From contig JAHQIY010000001.1 in the NCBI GenBank assembly GCA_019054805.1, forward strand, positions 11,670,501 through 11,734,500: a stretch of 64,000 nucleotides of DNA, read 5' to 3'. A program made the position numbers and the translations under genes. The notes under the pieces are model-generated. The model was not told where the DNA came from and searched no databases. It saw only the letters and a list, made by a program, of their open reading frames with translations. This DNA is from Brachionus manjavacas (taxonomy: Eukaryota > Rotifera > Eurotatoria > Ploima > Brachionidae). The stretch's first letter is position 1. The number at the start of each line of letters is the position of its first letter. Of the stretch, positions 11,001-22,600 are shown piece by piece.

Positions 11001-12827
11001 ATTAACTTGACGGTACATCAAACTGGAATTTTTTTTTGTGCGGGTACCAAATTATTAATAGTTAAAAAATTGGGATAAATATTTTGTCTTTTATTCGATT
11101 TTTAATTCAAATGAGGAGAAAAAATATGACTCAAAGCCATTCGGGAGAGTCCTTGAGGTATATCCCTGAAAAATTTAAAAAAAAAACTTCATTATTTTGA
11201 TAGGAAAGATGATATTCTCTGAAAATGGAGACTTGGAAGTGTTTTATACTTTAATCATTTATCAATTTAAAAATATGAAGATACAGGATGAAAAGACTTG
11301 TTAAATGTTGTTTTCAAATTATAAAAAGGAAAATGCTGATCTAAACCTAAGAGTCTATGGTATTAAAAAAAAAGATTAAAATTGATCCCAAAAAATTTGT
11401 ATCATTTGCCCAAAATAATTTATTTTTTCTAAAAATATTTATTAAAATTCCCCAATAATTGAGACTGTATATTGAGATTGAAATAAAAAGGAATTAATTA
11501 ACACTAAATTAAATAATATTTTAAACTAATTGAACTTTTTTCTTAAAAATGACAACTAGTTCAAAACAAGCATTTATTTACAATGGTAAAAAAAAATGAT
11601 AGAACTTTTTACAATGATATCATATCTAGTTAGTTAAAAAAGAGTTCTTTTTTTGCTTTTTTGAAATTAATTTTATTTACTTTTTGGTAGTTGGTTGCCA
11701 AATATAATTATAAAAACCTAATACGGGGTCCAGGACCGGCCCCCTGATTACGATAAATAAAAAGCTTAGATTTTGTGTCAATTAATTTAATTGATTTTTT
11801 AAATTTGGGAATATTAAGTCATTAATAGCATAATTATATAAAGTAAGTGCTTACTTACCAAGGAGGGATATTTACAAATCTAAATAGAATTCTTTTTATT
11901 AAAGAGTACTTATAAAGCGCTGTTGTCAATAGATCAAAACAAGGTACTAAAAATTTTTATCTTTGAAACTTTATAATTGATGTAAAAATTATAAAGAAAA
12001 AAAAAACGAAAAAAAAATAAAAAAAATATGAAATGTTGTAAATGCTAACTTATCATTTTCTCTTATTTTCAGAACCTATATCAATACTGGATCATGTGAC
12101 ACTTTTAACTTCTCATTTCATACTATCTGCTTTAAATTTTTTAATTTGATTTATTTGATTTATTTACGTAATTTCTTGTAAATTTACAAAGATAAATTTA
12201 CGTAAAATACAGTTATCGTAGCACCACTGTAAGTTACAATAAAAATAATTTTTTTCAACTCACAAAAAATTGACTAAATAGACTAAATTTCAAATTTCTC
12301 AACATGAATTATCAAAAAAATTAAATAAAACTGACAATTAAAAAAGCAGCACATGACTCCTTTATACGCAGAAATGGAGCCAGAGTCAGAATTCCAAAAT
12401 AAAAAATTCAAAGATAACCCGTTCGAAAGTCCTAAAAGTTCAATTTGAATTTGGAACATAAAATGTTTTGCTTATAAAATTCCTTTTTTTCATAATTCAC
12501 CTGAAAATTTTAGATTGAAATCGAAGAATAATGACTAAATAAAATTTAAGGATAAATATGAAACTGATTGATCCAGCATCAAAACAGAAAATGGTGAAAA
12601 AAACATTTGGATTTTTTTTATACAAAACTGATGAACTTAATGATCAAGAGATCAATGTTAAAGTTTGTAACATTCAAGTATTCAACATTCAATAAATTAA
12701 TTTGATATTTACAGATTTCGTAAAAAAAGGCCTGTGATTAACCTTGAACTAAACCAACTAAACTAGAACAAAATTTTAAAAAATTTAATAGCTTTTCTTC
12801 TAATAATTAAAATAAATTGTCCCTAAT
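11001..12827. other. intergenic DNA with one GC-rich palindromic patch
   Basis: The stretch is AT-rich and without a gene, apart from a sudden GC-rich block at 11725-11744. That block contains the near-palindrome GGTCCAGGACC bracketed by GGGG and CCCC. Such blocks are often tips of DNA transposons, but no partner end was found nearby. Confidence 0.35.
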
Positions 12828-12964
12828 CTAACTTAGCGGCAAATAGAGGAGACGCTCGTCTTCTTTTCCAGTACGTTTTTGAGTCCTGCTCCGATCTGAC
12901 ATTGAAAATACTGCATCGAGTTGATCATCTACACCGCAATTATTACTCAGTTGAAACGAGTTCC
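12828..12964 (-). CDS. possible terminal coding exon, unknown protein
   Basis: On the minus strand an acceptor (AAAAAAG followed by GGAAC) opens a frame of about 45 codons with normal amino-acid complexity, unlike its surroundings. It contains CGVDDQLDAVFSMSDRSR and ends ERLLYLPLS before a stop. I do not recognise the family. Upstream exons would lie beyond 13 kb on the minus strand and were not found, so this may be a last exon with a distant partner or chance. Confidence 0.3.
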
Positions 12965-14944
12965 CTTTTTTATAATAAAATAATTTTAAAATTCGTCCTA
13001 TACTTATTAAACCCACAAATAATTTTTTAATTTCTGATTTAATAATCATAAAATTAGAATTAAAAAGACACATGAAAGATTTCAAATTTTTTTAAATTTT
13101 TTTAATTAATAAAAACAATTTTTCAGTTCAATTAATTTTTCAGTTTTTAAATTAATTCTCTTAAAAAATTGTATAATCTAATTAAATAATATTCTAATTT
13201 ATCTTTTGGTTTTATTTACTCATTTTTAGTTAAGAAGTAATTAGCAATTTTAAGAAGTAATTAAAGAGTAAGAAGTAATTTTTTTTATGATAATTGATTT
13301 ATGAAAATTTTTGTGAATTTTTTTAGCACTTTATCTAAAATTTTAATATATTCTAAATATTTCTAATTACTTTTTTAAACGAAATAAGTCCTAATTAAAT
13401 AAACTAAATAAAAATTTGATTTTTACTTTTGTTTATTTAGTAAAAATGATCAATAAGGTAAATAATGGTTTTATTAAATTTAGTTTAAAAGACAAAGCAA
13501 AATTGTTAAAAATTGAAAAACTTAATTCCTTTAAATTCAAAATTTGTTCTGTGAAAATAATATGGTGCAACATACATAGTTTTGTCAGCTGTCAGAGTAA
13601 GCTAGTTCCTGCTCAACTCTGGAAATTTAGCAGAAATTAAACTTCAATATATTTTAGCGTATTGTAATCTGCAAAGATTTCGATAACAGACTTTGACAGT
13701 AAAAATGTTCTAATAATAAAAAAATTTTGCCATATCATCTTTTCTTAACCTAACGTTATTAATGTTTAAATGATTTCCATAGACAATTATATTTCATTCA
13801 CGTTCAAAATTTTCACGTTAATCTAATTATAAAACTCTAACTAAATAGACTTGTACATTTTAATAATTTCAAGATCAGAAATTTTTCATAAAAAGGATAA
13901 AATTTTAACTCAATTAATATACAACACTGGATTCTAGATGTAAATGAATGATGATTTAATCATCTTTAACCTAAAATTAGGTTATTTTCATTTGGCTAAT
14001 CTTTTAAAAACTTGTCGTGACATATAAATAATATATTTATTAAAGAATTTATCTAAAATTTTTATTTGGGATATTATATCAGGTTTTCACAGCCATCCTG
14101 CTTCCGATTAGGTATTTCAATCAAAAATAACTATCTTAAGCATTAAATTTCTTTTGCGTAGATTAAATTTTTTCTCATAACAAGAAAAAATTAATAAATT
14201 AAATTAGTTTTGCTTTTTCTTCCGGAATTTTTTTTGGAAAATTATAATCAATTTTAAATGATTAAAAGAAAAATTGATTAAGCGTCCATTTTAATTTTTA
14301 TAGACAATTTGGGGTTAATTTTTAATCAATGTCTTAGACGATATTTATATTTACTTTGAATTTTTAAACACTAATTTTATTTTAAAATTAAAAATAAATA
14401 ATTATCTGTCTAAACTTCATCATTTTTAAATCTTAAATTAAAATTAAAAAAATAAATAATTCAAAATACGATTTTTTAACGTAAGAAAAATAGAAATTAA
14501 TTTTAAAATCTTTTATTTTTATTAAATTTTCTCTTAAAATTAAATATTCCACCCTGTTTTAATAAAAATAACTTCTTTTTTTATAAAAAAAATTAATAAA
14601 ATCTATTAATAAAAAAATGTTTCAACATAAAAATCATTTAGTGCTGTAATTAAATTTTTTCTTTCTAATACTAGAGTTTTATTATTTTTAAACTAATCTA
14701 CTAATCCAGTTCTCAAATACTAGAATTTATCATGGAAGAATGCTAAATCTCAAATCATGACTGAAAAGAGATAAATAAAATTTTGAAAAATAAAAGAAAA
14801 TTGTATATTTAGAGCTTCTATCATTTGGTTATATAAATAAAATTTAAATTTAGCCACATTAAAAATCGCATACTAGATTTTTAACAAAAAAAGGTCTACG
14901 AAATTTTAAATAGCAAACTCAACAATTAGAAAACAAATATATTT
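12965..14944. other. intergenic DNA with a short tandem repeat
   Basis: No gene is seen. Three copies of TAAGAAGTAATT occur at roughly 13231, 13251 and 13269, a small imperfect tandem array. A patch at 13550-13640 is more complex than its surroundings, but no consistent exon could be built on either strand. Confidence 0.35.
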
Positions 14945-15240
14945 AGAACCTTTTTAATGTAGTAGTAGAAGTAGTGTAAATTGCTGCAGAGCTCTCTAAT
15001 GAGCTAAAGCAGTCGCTTTAAATCGTTTCACCATCCAAACATCAAGTTTTGCTTAGAAACTGGTTGTATTCCTTGAGTCGATAATTTCTTCCGGTAATTT
15101 TTTCCAATCATTGACAACTTTGTTAATTGAAAAGTTAAATCAAGGAAGGCAACTCCTTACTTGCTCTCGTGTAAGATTCTGTCCGTGTCTTCTCAACTCA
15201 TAATGGATGTAGAATAAAAATGGCACAAAATTTAATATAA
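14945..15240 (-). pseudogene. LINE ORF2 C-terminal fragment and 3' tail
   Basis: Minus-strand frames read ELRRHGQNLTREQ and then NKVVNDWKKLPEEIIDSR, matching the C-terminal RVVxxWNxLPEEIV signature of non-LTR retrotransposons (CR1/RTE/jockey-like). Stops interrupt the frame, for example TGA after CLP. The 3' side carries TACTACTAC-type triplets near 14965, like tails of other LINE fragments in this window. It is a dead, 5'-truncated copy. Confidence 0.6.
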
Positions 15241-15316
15241 TATTTATTTTATTTAACAAAGGCTTCAAATCTTTTTTTAAATTTCAACTGAACCCTCCTA
15301 TTTTGAAAAAATAATA

Positions 15317-15829
15317 TCAGTTAAGGTATTGAACTCCATGACGACGTATGGTAAATAGCCTAGAGCGAACAGTCTTTGCATGGTCCTGTACAAACTTTGG
15401 ATCCATACTGCTCAGGCAAGTGCGAATTTTGTTTTCGAGTTGGTTAAGATTTTTGGTTGCTTAATCACCCTCATAAACTTTGGCTTTCAAATTTTCCCAA
15501 AAATCTTCGATTGGTCGTGCTTTTGGTAAGTTTGTTGGATTCACTTCTTTGGCTATATACCTATAATTAGATGATGCTAAGTCGAGCCAAAATACATAAT
15601 TGCCATCCTGATAATATTCTTTAATCATTGGCTCAAGTCGTTTCTTAAAATACTCTCCAAGGTAGACATGTTGATTGACCGCTAAACCACTAGGTACAAA
15701 ATATAGTTCACTTATTCCGCGTTGTGAAATTGCCAACCAGACCATTAATTTTTCTTCAAATTTTTTAACGTCCTTGTTCTTTACACTCTCCGGCGTCTTG
15801 TTAACGTTACTGCTATTAATGGAATACAA
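15317..15829 (-). pseudogene. Tc1/mariner-superfamily transposase, 3' half, broken
   Basis: The frame reads EEKLMVWLAISQRG, later YVFWLDLASSNY (catalytic Asp region), then PKARPIEDFWENLKAKVY, the standard order of the DDE catalytic core and C-terminus in this transposase family. An in-frame TAA follows YEGD. The same frame then continues with family-like sequence (NQLENKIRTCLSSMDPKFVQ and onwards) to a stop at 15317-15319. The first third, with the DNA-binding domain and first Asp, is missing upstream. The copy is truncated and nonsense-mutated, and no terminal repeats were identified. Confidence 0.75.
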
Positions 15830-15998
15830 CTTACAACAACTTTAGCTTTTGGCAAATTTTGGTTATTAAACAATGAGATTAAACTTTTCAAAAATCATTT
15901 TCCTTTTTGTACTTTTGTAATTAATGGTAATTTTAATCTTTATATTAAAAATTAATAGTATTCAATATATCTTGATTCGAAACCTTCTTTGTATTCCT

Positions 15999-18481
15999 TG
16001 GTGATGAAATCGAATATGCATATTCGAACCGATATTCGAAAAAGTAGTATTTCGAATGAAATTGAGCTTCGAATATAATATTTGAATAGAAAAAAATTTG
16101 AGTTATATAATTGAAAAATAATTTAATTTAAATTAATAATTGAATTTATGAAATATTCGAATAAAAATTAGAAAATAGAAAATTATCGAATTAAAAATTG
16201 AATACAAAAAATATTCGATTGATTCTTTGAAAACACATATATATCAAAAAAAATTTTGAAAAAAAATTTAAATTGTATAAAAAATCAAAAAATAAATTGA
16301 GTATAGATGCGATTTTGATACTTATGTCAGATTTTGATATTTAGATTTTGACTAATCAACACAACTCGCCTTACATATTCTGGACTTATTTTGTTACGAC
16401 GGCCACTATAGCCTGCATATGAAAAAAGTTGTTCTGACGGAACCGACGTTGCAGGAGTACAATATACTCTGATGAAAATCTGATAAAGAATAGGAAAGTT
16501 TTCTTTATTTTGCTTCCAAAACTCTACAGGCTCAATCTTTTTTGCGGGTTCCAAATTGTATCTATAAAATTCCTTATCTAAAATATTTAATTTTGCGTAC
16601 GATTTTTTAGACTGATAATCACTCGTAAAATCGAAAAAAATTGTAATCGATCTTCTTCAGAATTAGAATTTAGGGTAAGATCGATTTGATTATTAGATTC
16701 CGTTGATTTGTTACAATTTAAGGAATTGGCTAGGTTTAGTTTTACTTTGAGCTCAATTGGAAACTGTTCAACTAACTTTCTGATATAACATTTAGCCATG
16801 CTAATATATTCTTTTTTTTGAAAATCTGAACATCTTATAAAATATTTAGTGCGTTTGTCTAAAAAAGTAGCAGTAATCAAATGATTATCTTTAAGAATAT
16901 TATATTTTTTAATATATATTTATCCATATAGTATAAAATGTATTTTTTAAAAGTGTTAGAAAACATGGAATCTTCTTCGTTTTCTAATAACCTGTTTCTT
17001 AAACTTAAAATGATAGGAATAACAATCGAAATAGTTGGATATTTTACTGCTGAAATCTCATTTGTTGCATCCCAAAAAAACTTTAATACTGTTACTGAAT
17101 CTTTTAGAATCTTGATTTCATTTTGATTTAGTATCAAATTTTCAAACTTATTATTTAACTTCCTATCTCTTAATGTATCATTAATAAATCCCTTTGCTCA
17201 AAAATTCTAGATAACATTAAAAAAGTAGAGTTCCATCTTGTTTGAATGTATATAATTATCTTATTTGGCTTTTTATTACTATTTTTTTGTTTTTTTTCCA
17301 AAATTTCACATGCAACAGTTGATTGATGGAACAAAGACGCAATTTTTCTGCACTTTTCGACCAAATTTGAGAAGCTTTCCATTAAATTTAGCTCAGTTTC
17401 ATATAAAATACACTCATTATTATCATTTTCTTCCTCAACCTCATTGTTGTTTTTTTGATTTTCTTCACTTGCTTTAGTAAATTTTGTAATTTTTTTGACA
17501 ATTAAGTTAAGAAAATGTGCCAAACAGCCAATATGGTGAAAATCACTCACTGTGGACTCAGAATTTCGAAAGCTGTCTAACAAAAAGCGTTTTAAATGTT
17601 TCATGTTGCTAGCATTATCGGTGACAATCGAAACTAATTTATTTAATATGCCCCAGTCTTTGAGAACCTCAAACAAAGCATTTGCTAAATTCTCGGAGGT
17701 ATGACTTCCAGGGAGGTTACATATTTCTAATGTCCGACTATAAAGCTCTGACATCTCATTGAAAAAATGATATGTAATGCCTAAATAACTATAACGCTGT
17801 ATCGAAGTCCATCCATCAAGCGTAACTATAACAGCCTGTGCTTGAAGTAGTTCATGCTGTATCCACTGTTTAGTTTTTGTAAATTCTTCGGGCAAAATTT
17901 GGGTTTAGAGGGTTATTAATTGTTGTGGGAGTCAGTTGACAATTGCTTATCTCTTGACTATAAGACACTAAAATTTTTTTAGATAAAATATTTTAATAAA
18001 GATTTAAGCTTACTTTTTTTAAATTGGTTTTTTTAAATTATTGTGTAAAAAACTTTCATAAATTGTTTAAAATTAATATATTAAATATATATTTTTTAAG
18101 CATTTAAAATAAGGAGTGCATATATACTTTATGCTTAATGAAAAAATAATTTTTTCAGAAAACAAAACTTTCTTGAATTTTTAAAAACATATTCAAATTT
18201 AAAATAATTCAAAAATTTTATTTAAATTTTTTTTATTTTTCATTTATTAGTTGATTTAATTCTAAATTGCTTCTCAAATTTAAGTTAAGTTCGAATTTTA
18301 ATTTAAATATCAACAGTTATCGAATTAATTTCCAAAAAAAAAAATAAATCAAATTAAAATTCAAATTATTTTAATATTCCAGAACTTATTCGAATATAAT
18401 TCTTTATTGATTGTCTTTTCAAATTTATTTTTTTTTCAAGTTTCAATTTGTGTAGAAAAAACTAATTCGATTTCATCACTA
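15999..18481 (-). mobile_element. hAT DNA transposon with TIRs and 8-bp target duplication
   Basis: The left end TGGTGATGAAATCGAAT and the complement of the right end, TAGTGATGAAATCGAAT, are near-identical terminal inverted repeats. They are flanked on both sides by the 8-bp direct repeat GTATTCCT (15991-15998 and 18482-18489). Eight-base duplications are diagnostic for hAT elements. The element is about 2.48 kb. TTCGAATA-type motifs cluster just inside both ends (16010-16210 and 18290-18410), as expected for subterminal transposase-binding repeats. The internal transposase is on the minus strand and broken. Confidence 0.85.
16327..17895 (-). pseudogene. hAT transposase, frameshifted
   Basis: Reading along the minus strand, several frames give one protein in pieces. 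The first piece is an N-terminal RNase H-like part with VTLDGWTS and VTDNASNM (17170-17895), including GCLAHFLNL and TRWNSTFLML. Next comes a middle piece (16877-17137), then LITATFLDKRTKYF (16587-16890). Last is the C-terminal dimerisation domain with ATSVPSEQLFSYAG and RRNKISPEYV (16327-16554). LDGWTS and the C-terminal VPSEQLFS block are hallmarks of ZBED-like hAT transposases. At least two frameshifts (one near 16905) and loss of the N-terminal BED finger make it non-functional. A functional source copy may exist elsewhere. Confidence 0.85.
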
Positions 18482-18489
18482 GTATTCCT

Positions 18490-18600
18490 CCTCTAGTCTG
18501 ATTACCAATGGAATAGAATGACTCTAATGAAAGATCTATCTTTGGAAAGATCTCGAGATTTTCTTGAATTTGGCTTTTACAGATCGAAAGAAGCTCAAAT
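18490..18600 (-). pseudogene. LINE C-terminal relic interrupted by the hAT element
   Basis: On the minus strand the short frame SHSIPLVIRLEEEY resembles the conserved HSIPLV segment near the end of LINE ORF2. A related segment occurs at 35370 and a weaker one near 59440. The hAT target site GTATTCCT is its last part, and joining the sequence beyond the hAT (towards 15990) keeps the frame open for about 12 more codons. The hAT therefore appears to have inserted into this older LINE remnant. Confidence 0.35.
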
Positions 18601-19613
18601 TTTCGAAAAGTTATGCAGTCAGGAAACTTAGGGGTTTTGACCAGTTACTTGGTTTCGAAGCTAAATATGATATTCATTTAACAGATCGATCAACTTGACC
18701 TAGCTAGACCAACTATTTTTGGAATTATCAGAAAAAAGACCAAATGAATTGTAAAGAATTCTTTGAAAAAAAATTAAAAAAGTCTCTTTAACAATCAAGA
18801 AGAATTTTATGATATTTTGTTAGAAAGAACTTTTGTAGACATCCTTTCTGTGCTTTTTGTACTTTTTCAGAATATTGTTTTGTTTGGCACTGTTCCTTTT
18901 TCTACTTTCAGTTCTTTTTTTGTAAATAACCAAGGAAAATTAATAATGAGCTAAGCGAATTCTTAAGACTAAATGGTTAGGTATCAAAAATTTTAAAAAA
19001 ATTTAACTTACTGCATTTAAATGTTTATTTTAAGAATATTTTTAAAATTTAAATTCTCGATCTTTAATTACTTTAACTTTAATTATTAAATGGGAAATAT
19101 TTGCAAAAAAATGTTTAGTAAAAATTTTATTTCTTTTAAGAAATTATAAAATTTGATCAATTAGTTTAAACAATTGTTAAATATTTTATTAAAAAATTAT
19201 CAAAAAAAAAAAGAAAATTACAAAACCCATGAAAAAAAAAGAAAAACAAATTTCAATAAATAATTTGCTTTTTCGTTTACCAAAGGTCTATTAGATAAAT
19301 TACGAGTTCATACTATATACCTTATTTATTCATGTCAACAAAAAATAAAGAAAATCTATCAACAAATTGAAAAAAAAAATACAAAACGAAAAGATTACAA
19401 AAAATTAAGCTTATTAGACTCAGTTTATACAAAAATTAATTGTAAAATTTAAGCTTCGAAAAGAAATGAATATAAACCACTAGAAATCGAAATTTATACC
19501 CCCTTTTTGTTTATACAATTAATAAATTCGGACGCCACTAAAAAGGCCTAGATGCGCCATCGGCTAAATATTTGGGGTTTTTTGATAAAATAAAAAAAAT
19601 TTAATAATTGGAT
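18601..19613. other. AT-rich DNA downstream of the RhoGAP gene
   Basis: This interval probably includes the 3' untranslated region of the RhoGAP gene on its right side. No other gene or repeat was recognised. Confidence 0.35.
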
Positions 19614-22600
19614 TCAAACAAGTGTCTCTTGCTCACCGATTGTGTTAAATTTAGATTTGTCATAGTATTTCGAGCACAATTTGGACGAGTTGACACGGTA
19701 TGCTTCGCTTTGCTCCGAATTATCCAAGTTTAAATTAGACAAACTTCGAATGGACTTGGACATAACAATTCGTTCGCTTTTGTTGTCACCAACTATTGAA
19801 TCAGTTTGTCTTATTCTAGGCCTTTGATTTGGGCCCTGATTTTGAATCATCAGCAGCAAGGAGCCTTGGTTCTGTACCGGTTTGGTGTAAAAATTCTCAC
19901 TCAAATTTTCACTATATTTATAGGGCTCACTGATTCTCTTGGGCTTGCGGACACTCTGTCCTACTGGTGAGTGCGATGGTGAATTGACAAAGCAGATGGT
20001 TTCGTTGTGATAATTCAGATTGTTGGAAATTTTGTGCAGCTTGGTTTTGGATGAGCGGATGCGAGCTGAGTTGCCATTGTCTATGAAGTCTACATTTTCA
20101 TTCAAATTTTTCTGTCTTAATGAACTAACTGATGAGGACTGGATCAATCGATCCAAGTCGTAGTTAGACGAGTAAAACGATCCGGACGAAGACGATTCTT
20201 CGCTCGGATTGTGCTTAGGTGCTTGATTGTTCGAGTCCAAACCTGTCGGATATTCACTGTTTTGTTCAAGGGCTAAACTAGATGGAATCGGGTCCAAAAT
20301 GGTCACTCTGTTGGAAAAAAATTAGAAAAATTTTATAAAAATTAATCGAGAATTTACCCAATCTGGGATGAAATTTTTCGGTTTAATATTAGTTCAGCCT
20401 CACTCGGTGTTATGTTGTTGATGGTCTGGATAAGTTCATTGTGTAATAATGAATCAATCTTAATAAATAAATTGAATAAAAAATTCAAAAATATTTTTTT
20501 ATTAAATTAAAATAAGGAGAATTATTTTGATGATTATTAGTTACTTAAAAATTAGCTTTGTTGTTTTTTTTTTAATTATTTTCTTATTTTTTAAACATCG
20601 ATTTATTGAATAAAGTTTAATGAAATTATTGTTTTTAAATTAACTTGTGCCATATATTTCATAAGGCCAAGGATCTTATGAAATATATGATCAGCTACTT
20701 TTACAAATCTTGACTTGCCCGACAGGCTTCTCTAGGATTTTTTTTTCAAGATTCCTTTCCGAATTCTTCTAAAATTAAGAGATATAAAAATATTAAGATT
20801 TTTTTCGAGTAGAGTCAAAATGGAACGACCCGTCAGAGGAAATTGCCAGTTCTAAATCAATCAACAGTTTCAAATCAAGTATAGATAATGAATTGTTTGG
20901 CAATGGGTAAAACAAGAGAAGAAAGACTGTCAAAGCCCTTCATGAGCTAAATGCTGACAATCATTTACCACAGTCTCAATACTACTACTACAATTATGAA
21001 ATAAAATCAAATTGTTGATTTAAATTTCTTAAATATTCTCAAGTAAAGATTGTTATAATTTTCTTAAAGAATCAGTTATAAGTTATAATGTTTTTGTTGT
21101 GTAATTTTTAGTACCCGACAATAGCGACACCTTACTTTTCGATTCAAAATTTTATTATCTAAAAAGATCAAAAATCCTTTTTTGATAAAAAAAGTAAGTC
21201 TTAAATTCTTTTAAAAAATTAAATTAACTTTCAGAATCAAGAAAAAAATGAAAATAAACACATAAGGTTAACACATTAATACCTAAAATAGTATTAATGG
21301 TCAATGACAGAAAAAAATTATCTACTTTTCTATATCCCAGAGTTAAAACTAATTAAATTTTCTATAAAAACTATGTTTCTATAGCATCCAAATTTTTTGA
21401 CTCGTTTTCTAAAAATTTAAATCAGTCATCTTTTTGTAAAAAAATTTGATTAATCAATTTAGAAAAATAAATTTTTAAATTATTGACAAAAAATATTTTA
21501 AGTCAAATTAATAAGTTGTCTTTGAGGTTGAATTCAATTAAATTATTTTTGAATTTTTGAACATTATAAACAACAATTCTAGGTAGATGTTACTAAAAGC
21601 AATCAAGGAATATTTTGTAAATCTCAGTGAACGTCATATTCTGATCAATATTAAATTATGTCATTTTCATTTTATCATTTTAATTTCCGAAAAGTGTACT
21701 TAAAGCTCAAGTCAATTTTCTAATATATTTAACTTAAAGTAAGATCGATAATTGATCGCTTCTTCTAAAATTCTGAACTCAGTCGGTTTCTTAAAAAAAT
21801 TTAAATTAAAAAAATAATTTATTAAAAATTACCAATCATTAAAATCAAATAGCAATTTATTTATTGATTAATATATTTAAAAAATAAAAATTTCTTCAGA
21901 AAAATGCTTGATTAAAGTCAAAATTTTGCAGAATTTTTGTTTACTAAAAAATTAAAGCCAATTTTTCTTTTTTGAATTAAAAAAAATCAATTATAAATAA
22001 TTTATTATAAATATATATATATTGATATTTTAGTTTTTGGATTTAAAATTTTTAATTTTGATATATTGTATAAAAATATATTATTGCAGAAATTGTGCAA
22101 TGCTATTGTAAAATTTTTGTAGTTAATTTTTTTTTACTTAATATATTGAAGTTTTAAATCATAAATTAATCTTTGTTATTACAAAAAACTTTTTACGTCA
22201 TAATTTTAGCTAATATTATATAAGAACTAATAGAGACGCCAACATATCAAGACGTCATTATTTTTATTTATACTTTGGATTTAATTGATAAGGCTGGAAA
22301 TTTATTTAGAATGCAGATGCCTATTAACAAAAAAACATCTAAAAATATCTCATCAATGCTAACATCAATCAAAAATAAATTTATAGCTAAATTTCAGAGC
22401 CTTGTTAGTTTAAAAATAGCTTAAGCAAACTAATTTATTTGGTGTATGAATCGTAATTTTTTTAATTTAATGTTTTCTTTAACTCCCCAAAAATTTCCAA
22501 CTTTTAATTTAATTGAAAAAAATTTTTTTTTCTAATTAAAAAAATTAAATAAAAAATAGCTTACATTAAAAATCAAACTTTGGTTTTCTATTAAAAATTT

